Assembly: GCA_001800135.1 (NCBI GenBank)
Contig: MGUU01000016.1
Span: 248,001 to 312,000 of the forward strand
Length of the DNA: 64,000 nucleotides
Source: Elusimicrobia bacterium RIFCSPLOWO2_02_FULL_39_32
GTDB taxonomy: Bacteria; Elusimicrobiota; Elusimicrobia; 2-02-FULL-39-32
Reading direction: 5' to 3'
The position numbers and the translations under genes were made by a program. Each line of letters begins with the position of its first letter. The stretch's first letter is position 1. A model generated the notes under the pieces. It was not told where the DNA came from and did not search any database. It saw only the letters and a list, made by a program, of their open reading frames with translations. Below are positions 24,801 to 33,800 of the stretch, in pieces.

Positions 24801-27800
24801 CTGCATTTGAACGAACCTTAGGATCATAATGTCCTAAACTCTCATCTCCCATTCTCCCTAAAGCTGCTAATGCAGCTAAACGAACCTCTTTACTTTCATC
24901 GCTTAATCTCTGGACTAGAAGTGGAACAGCTCTTTTATCTCCTAAACGAACTAATAAATCAGCAGCTCTTTGGCGAGTTACAAAATCTTTCTCGTTCAAT
25001 AACCCCTTAATATGCTCAAAGACTTCCTCACCCCCTATCTTAATCAATGCTATAATAGACCACCCATATAACCAGCCGCCCGATTGCTCAATCAACGGCT
25101 TCACTGCCCTCTTATCCTTTAGTTCACCAGCCCTCACGACAGCAGCGTGGCTCACTTCTGGTCTTCGATGATTAATATATTTGATTACCTTCTCAACATT
25201 ATTTTCCCCGTGTATCTTTGCGATTAGATACCTTTGAGACCGAGTGATTCCAAGCGCCGCCAACAAACTCAAAGCTAAACCAAGAACCGCTAAAACTAAA
25301 GGATTTGAAAAAACTGTTAACCACGAATAAATGATCGCAAAATCAATTGACGGCCATCCAAAAACCAAAACCGTCGGCTGAGCCTGCAAGAAATGCAAGA
25401 GTACAGGAGCAAAAACTACAGCAACAAAGAAAATTGCCAGAGCCGGAACCAATTCCGGGAGAGAAAATCCGGATTCAGATCTATTTCCAGACCTAAGAGC
25501 ATCTAGACCCGGAAGATTTTTCTCGCCATAAGCAATGGCAGTTAAACCAGCTCCGCTCTTGAATGGCGGAACATAATCTTTGGCAGGCAGACCTTGCCGA
25601 TAGTATTCCTGATAATAGTTCCACTGAATCTCCATTCCATTCTTTATATATTCCTCTGGAACAAACGCCTTGTGCAAGGCAGTGAGCTCTCCGCTATAAT
25701 TGCCTAAGACAATCGCATAACGGCTAAGTTCTACTTTATTGTCCCCCATGGCATAAGACTTGGATTTTGCATCTGTGCCTGAAGGTCTGATCTCAAGAAC
25801 CTTATTAGGAAATTGAAAGAAAACACCATCCCCTACAAAATAAACCTCTTTCAAATCACTAAAATTCACACGATCTTTTTCAAATGTTTCATTTAAAATA
25901 TCAATAATCTCTCTCTTCTTTGTATGTCCATCCCTATAAGATAAAGCCATGCTTAAAAAGAATAGATAATTCTTCTCTCTTTTCGCCTCACCCTCTTTTT
26001 TCTCAAGTTTTAAAAGTTCTGGATCAGTCTCATTTTGATTGTAATAAACCACATCTTCCCTAACGTCAAATTTTCCTTTAATTTGAGATTGCTCAAAAAC
26101 CTGATTTAAATAATCTGACAAGAAAAGATTTTCACTCTCAAGCTTAGCGGCTAAAGCAGCTTGGATAATTAACATCTCTCCATCGCTTTTTTCCCGCATG
26201 CCAACTGCAATTCTCCCTGCTTTGCTTTGGATCAGCTCTTCAGGCCCCATCACAGCTCCGCCGGATTCTTCCCCTGCTAAAAGCATGCGCGGCTGAATTC
26301 CAAGATTTATCTCCCTGCCAAAAACATCTTTAACAATTACAGGAGCATTTGGGTCCCTCTTAATTTGAGCTTCAATTTTTCTCTGCATTGCAGCGATCTC
26401 TTTAAATCCAACTGGAACATTCAAAACATGCACCCCATTTTTCTCTGCCCATTCTCTCCATGCAAGAGAAGATGCTGTAGTCATAATTAAAAAGCGCGGA
26501 TGTTTTTCCCATAATCCAGCATCTTTTAATGCCTCTGCCTGATAAACCATGGTTAATAAGAAAGATTGGTTCGGAGTATAAAGAGCTAAGATTCGATCCT
26601 CATCTAAAACAAGAATATCAATGCCAATCTTACTTAAAAATTCCGCTCTTTCACTCGACTCAATTTGCGCTGTGACTAACCTGTCTCCATCTGGATCCAC
26701 CATCAATACCACAGTGCCAACAGCTTTCTCCTTTAATAACGTGTCATACCCCATCCGTTCCATCACAGGGATAGAGAGAACTTTTCCTGTCTCCTTATCT
26801 CGTTTAATAATAGTGGTGTCTTGAGAATAGTCAGCGACCTTTCCATCTTTTAGCTCTTTTCCAATTCCGTGAAAGAAAGAATCTTCTTGAACTCTAAACC
26901 ACTCGAAAGAGCTATTAATCCCAAGTTTTTCAAAAATTTGACTTGCAGTCCTATGGAAACCACCGCCCACATTATCTACAATAATTTTTTTCTTAACAGA
27001 TTTGATTCTTTCTAAATTTATATCTGTAGCCACGCCATTTTTTAAATAAGAAATATAAAGATCAGTTCCATCTTGAAGCTGTTCCATGAATGCTTGATCA
27101 ATCAAAGGATCATCTGAAGCTGCGATTTCAAAATGGTATTCACCTTGAGCTCTGGCAATCTCAAAAATCTCCCGAATCTTGGCAACAAATCTCAATGATT
27201 CTTCTGGAAGATATTGACTTCCCTCTTCATCAAAATCTTTAGTTGCAATAAAAGAACTTACAGCATGAGAAGAGGTGACATATTCCGCTCCTGCTAAGTC
27301 ATACATAAAAGTAAGAAAAGATGCCATCCAAACTGGAATGGTTTGTCGGCCTCTGGGCAAATAAGTTTTAATGCCTTGAGCAGCTTGGATTCTAGCTATG
27401 AGATCAACATAGAGAGAAGTGTTGTACCTTACTTCTCCGCCAGCAACTTTTTCAATTTGATGATCTGGATACCTTTCTTTTGCTACTAAAGCCTTTGCTA
27501 AAGTTGCTAAAGCAACGCCTACAAGATTAATGCGGAACCGAGTATCCCAAGGATAAAGAACATTTTGACTGAGCCTAATTCCAGCTGTTGCAACCCTTGC
27601 CTCTTTTTCATAATCTTCCAGCCATTTATCTAGTCCAAGACCCTCTGTATTAGTTTCACTATAAGGCTCTAAATGTTCGCGTTTTAAAGTTACTGTAATT
27701 TTACCTTTATCAGTAATATCAAAAATCTTATTTTGTTTAACATGTTCAGGCGTGCTTGCTTCCACCTGTTTTTTATAAAGATTTTCCAGCTCTGGATGAG

Positions 27801-30800
27801 TAGCTCCTAACTTTGGTGTATCTCCCCCAACAAACCCTGCTCCCGGAGCAACCGTAGGTTCCTTATATACTTTCGATGAACCAGATTCGCCATCCGAACC
27901 CTCGCCTGCACTTTCCCCACTTGCCGAGGAGTCAGACCCACCCCTAGATGAAGTGCCGCCACCCTCACCCGTGTCGCCTGTACCACCACTAACAGCAATC
28001 ATGCCCAACAATGGGAGTCGAACCGCATTGCCAAGAGGGGTTCCAAACCTAAATAATTCTGCTAATTTACTGACAACTCCCTCACGGAAATTTTTGTTGA
28101 GGATCAACAGCAACGCCACGCCTCCCACAATGGCAATAACATAGAAGATGCCGCCATTCACGAACCATGCGGATAAATAGGAAAAAATTTGATCGGATAA
28201 AGGCTGTTGAACTTCTTGAACAGCTTGAACAATATTGGATTCTAAGGGGTTAGCGCCAGCAGGTTTGGTTTTGTGTAGAAAAACATAAACAGAAGCAAGA
28301 GGAAAAATAAATAGAGGAATGACATTCAATAGATTGCGTGTAACTTCCACAGTTGAAGGAGGGGCGCGCTCCTCTGCTTTACTAGCCATTTTCACCTCTT
28401 TTACATCAGCTTGTTTTGCAAAACGCCTAACTCTAGAGATCACAGGCTCTAAAGCTCTTTTGACTTTACTCATATTTTTAACCACTGGCACTGCTTTGTT
28501 GCTTGTGTCTGCCGCAAAATATTGCTGAAATAAAACTGCTTCATCCACAGAGAAAAATTGCGCAAGTTTCATATAATCTTTAGCTCGAATATAGTTATCC
28601 GGATTATCCATGCGGATTCCAATCTCTATGTGCTGCTGAAGAGCCCAATCTCGCATCAAAGAAATTGCCTGTTTTAAATGAAGAATTAAACGCACATCCG
28701 TAAATTGAATGCCAAGACGAGGTTTAATCGCTTCTTCAATACCAGGACTTCTATATAGCTCTTCCAAAACCTCTGCTTCCCAGCGTAGAATAGGCTGATA
28801 TTCTTCACTGATCATTCGCGCTAATCCGCTAAAACCTAAAGGAGGATTTGCCTCTTCCGTATCTTCATAAAGATTTCCTGCAATAAGTTCTTTAAAATCT
28901 GCGCTTGTAAAATCACTGGTTTGATAGATCACAGCTTGATCTGGAGAGCTTATTTTTTGCAATGTTTCTGCCATGATTCTAACGAGCGCTAATTTAAAAT
29001 ATTTTTTCCCTTTATTTTTTTTAGATTCATCAATCCCAGCTTGCTCTAAGAGCTCAGATATTTTTTCCAGAATTTCAGGATGACTTTTTAACCTGCCTTT
29101 GTTACCCCTGTCATAATCTAAAAGCGCAAGAGGATGAATCCCGATTTTTTTATAAAGTTCTGCTGCTTTAACAACTAACACTGTTTTTGGCCGATCCTCT
29201 AAAATCTGTTGTTCCTGCTCTTGAGCATCAGCGCCGGCCATTTGCGGCTTTTGCTTTAATAAGGGCTCAAGTGGACTGGTTGCAACTGAAGCTGTTTCCA
29301 AAATGTCGGGAGTGACCGGCTCTTTTTTTTGAGGGACAATCTCTCCTAAAAGTATAATTCTATTTTCAAAATCAATCGTATAAATTTTCCCATCTTCTAA
29401 CCTAGGCTCTAACTGTTCAGGCACATTTCCAAAAGGCTTGTGCGGAACTTCTGTAAGCAACTTATTCAGCTGTTTAAAAAGTCCCTCTCTATCGTTACCA
29501 GCTTCAACCAAAAGTTCGCTTACAAGAACTGACCCTGCTAACTCGATAGCTGCTTTTAATTGTTCTTCAGACAATTTTAAACCTATTGGAAAATAAAGAG
29601 TTTCGCCAATGCCAATTTTTTCCAAATCTTTCTCGCTTCTAATCACTCTTAACCGCCTGCCGGAAGAAACACCTTCTGGTCCGGTAATTAATTTGAAATC
29701 TCCAAGTTTTTTACTTTTTCTACCTGCTTCTCGAGCCGCATATTCGCCTCTAACTGCTTCTCTAATGGAGGTTTCTCTTCTACCTGATTCTTCCCCTCTA
29801 ACTGCTGCTGCTATGGCGGCTTCACTTAATTCTGAATGTTCCAGTTCCGCTTCTGCGGCTAACTTTACGGCTCGTAAATATCCAAGCGCATCAGTGCCAA
29901 CTGAATCCAGCATGGAAATAATCTCTTTAGCGGCTTGAGGGTTATACCCTGTTTCATCCGGGTTCGCTAATTTTACAATCGCTTGACCGCACAAACCCAA
30001 ACTAAGTTTTAGATCTTTATATTTCTTTTTCGCTTTATTGATCGCATAAGCCACATGCCGAATGCTGGCAATCACGGATTCTTCAGATTCTCTAAAGAGA
30101 TCCGCTACCTTTGATTCATCCCTTCCCACGCGTAAAGTGAGTTGGGTTAAGTCATTCGTGCCAAAAGAAAAGAAAAGTTCGGTTTGAGGATTTCTTTCTC
30201 CATAAAGAACAAGCTCTTTTATAAATTCCTCTGCCTGCATCACATTGGAAGGAAGCTCTACCATCATCCCCACACTTTTTGCATGAACCTCTAAATCTTG
30301 CAGCCTTTTTAAACCCCGGCGCAGTTCATCCGGAGTTCTTACAAAAGGATAGAATACGCCAATGTTGCTGTACCCCATGGCGATCGCGCGTTTAATCGCC
30401 TCCAATTCCCAGGCAAAGGTAATGCGGTTCTCAGGGTCTAATAGATAACCTGCTCCCCGATGGCCAATCATGGTGGCGCTTTCCTTCATTCCAAATTCTT
30501 CCCCGCCAACCATTTTGTTCAGTTCATTCTGTTTAAAATCTGTAAAACGGTAAAGCATTTTTTGATCTACACCATTAGCTGCTGCAATGGACGCGACCCC
30601 TTGAGACAATTTTTGCACATAAAAATCTTTTGCGCTTCCATACCCCTGAATGCGCTCCTGAATCACCTCAATTAATTCCGGATGTCTTTTAAGTTTTTCT
30701 ACGTTTTCCATTTTAAGACCATGAATTTCTAAATCCGGATGAAACAAGGAATTAGGTTTTTCATATAAAAGCATTAAGTTATCATAAGCTTCCAAAGCCA

Positions 30801-33800
30801 AAGGATGCACTCCAATCTCCATTAAGAAAAACTCTGCTCTAGCAAGACTAACTCCATAATGAGAATCGTAAAGAGCTACCTTAGAGACTTCTCTCATGGC
30901 ATTGTCAGATGCGATAATTAATCCGGGTTTAGTGAAATGAAGAGGAGGGAGTTTTTCTAAATCAATGGTTATTGCTTCTTCTTCTATAGGGAGCTTTGCT
31001 TTAAAAACCTTGCCGCGGTTCGCATCAACGGTAACTTCACTGCCAAAATTTAAAAGATGTTTTAACTCTTGATTCCACCGTTCTGGATCCTGATATTTTA
31101 AACGATCCATATCCGCGCCTATGCCAACTACGGAAGAGATTCCCAATTCTCTGGAAACAATCGCCGCATGGGAGGTATCTCCCCCTTCAAAAGCAATAAT
31201 TCCTTTTGTTACTTTAATCGCATCATTATAATCCGGTGTGGTAAAACGAGTAACCAAAATAAGATGTTCTCCTGTTTTACGCGCCGCTTCCGCTTGATCT
31301 TGAATCGCCTTTATCTGATGAGCAAGCGGCAGAATTGCTCCTTTTTCAAAACCCTTGCCATTAATAGTTACCTTTTCTTTTGCAATTACTTTTCCTTCTA
31401 ATCCCTGAAGAAGTTTCCCTTCAGGGTCCACAGATTTCAAAAGTTCAATTAAGCTTCCATCCTCATCAATGATTACGATCTTGCCATAAGCGGCATTTCT
31501 TCCCTTTACACCGCTAGCCAAAAGATTCCCTTCTAACTCTGCTTTATCCACTGACTCTTGAGGAACCACTCTTTTCTTTAAATTCAAAATCTTAGGCTGG
31601 TCTGTTTCTTTTGCGGCTGTGTAGGGACGCGACTGCACAAATTCAGGTTTACCGTTTACCAAACCGCCTTCAATATCCCTGAGATCTCCATAAAATTCTG
31701 TAGTTCCTAAAGCAGCCAAAGCAATTTGCTTAATCTCTTCATCTGTTGCAGCAAAACTTTTTCCCATGCTCTCCGGCACATAAGTCTCAACTGTTTTGGC
31801 ATAGATATCATGCCGCAGTTCCCGCAAAACATCTGCTAAAAGAGCATCATCTCTTGAGCCTGTAGATGAAGGTAAATTCTGAATCTCATCTAAAGTCAAA
31901 TTTAATCGTCTTAAAGCATCATCTAAACGAATGACTTGAATCTTTTTAGTGCCTAGCTCTTTATTAAGGATATTTACATGCTGCTCTCCTTTGGAATCTT
32001 TAAAAACATGCGCCAAATAAGAGTCTGGGCTAGTTTTTCCTCCCACTAAAGCTTCTCCTAAACCATGGGTAAGCTCAATACGGAAAACTCTCCCCTGATT
32101 AAGATTCTTTAAATTTTCTTTTTGGAAACTTAAACCAGACCAGCCTGTTTGGTTTTCAACTGAAAAAATTGTAAATGCCCTGTTATTCTGCATCATGGCC
32201 TGCACTACCACTGCTAAAGAAACTTGGTTTGGATCAGTATAGACTGGGACAATCTCTTCGAGAATTTTTAACTCTTGGCTGAAAATAGGATGAGTTTCAA
32301 GCAATTTTTTTAATTTTGCATAAGGCAATCTTGAGGGAAGTTCAAAAGCTTCAGCAATCATCTGGCCGTCTTCAACATTTTTACGAATTTTATCCAGCAA
32401 TCTTTTAAATCCCTGATCCCCTAATTTTTTTACAAAAGCATTGACCAAAGTGGTATCGCGATAAGAAATAGCTCGACTTAAATAAAGCGAGGCAAAATCG
32501 TCCTTAACTCTTCTTAACACATCCTCTACACCGCGCACATTTAAATAAGTAGCCTGAATGCCGGCAGAAGAAGCCTCTTCTAAATCTTCTCGAGTGCCAG
32601 AACTTCTAACCGCAACTGGCAAATTTTCTACGCCGTATTTCTTGCAAAGTTCGCGGTATTCTTCCTTAATAGCTTCTTCCAGCTCTTTAGGGAATCTTGC
32701 TTTTCTGATCTGTTCTTGAATTTTTTCCGAAGCTTCTGCTAACTCTTCCGCATTTCCAACATCCACATTTAAAGTGATCTGTTTTATAAAATCAGCTAAT
32801 TTAATCCCTTCTACGTTCCTCTCTTTCCCATCCTCTGCTTCTACTCCATCATTCTCATCAATGGTCCCTTTCACTCTATTCTCTTCCAAAAATTTCACAA
32901 ACGCGTGAGCTGTGGTAATAAATCCGCTGGGAACTGGGATTCCATGGCTTTCCATCTCACCAAGATTAGCTCCTTTGCCGCCTGCAATCCCCACATCTTC
33001 TTTCCTTAAATCCTTAAATTTAAGGGTTAGAGCTTTTTCTTTCTGATCGCTCCTTACACCCGCTTTTTCTATCTCCCTATTTGTAAATAAATCCTTAAAA
33101 AAATGAAAAATAGAATACCTATTATCAATTAAATAAAGGACTGCTAAGACTCCTATAAGAATAATACCCCTCCACTCCTCAGCTTTGAATCCAGCGCTTG
33201 CAAGATAGGCTGCTGCTCCTAACCACTTTTTCCATCTGAATTTATTTTTAGTTAAATCCTCTTTTCTATCTATAATCTCCTTAACCTGCTTTTTAAGAAA
33301 CTTGCTGGAACCTACATTAATTTCTTTCGCAATTGGAATAAACAGCTCTCTTGCCTTATGCGCTAGAGAAAGGGGTTTCTCCCCAACTGCAAAAGTTTGA
33401 CCAACCTCTCCTGTAAATGGATCCTTCATCTGCCCAGACCATACATTCTTTGCCCCATCTAATATCTCTTCCGCCTCTAACTCTTCTTGAGGATCATTCA
33501 GCAATCTCTTGCTTAATTTCTCATCCTCTTTGTCTGTGCTAAAAACTTGGTATTCTCTTTCTTTATAAGACACCGCTTCTCTATATATAGCCGACTTTGG
33601 TTTGGATATTTGTGGATTTCCAATCTTTTGAGACTTTTCTTCACCCTGATTTATTCCTTGTTTGTTAGAATCCTGCTGAATGTTTTGGGATTGAAGTTTA
33701 GCTTGGATGCGGGCAATCGCCTCAGTTAATACCGAGAGAGTACCTTCTACTCCAGCTTCCTCTGGCGTTACCTTGTTCGGATCTACCCCCCCTGTAGCTT

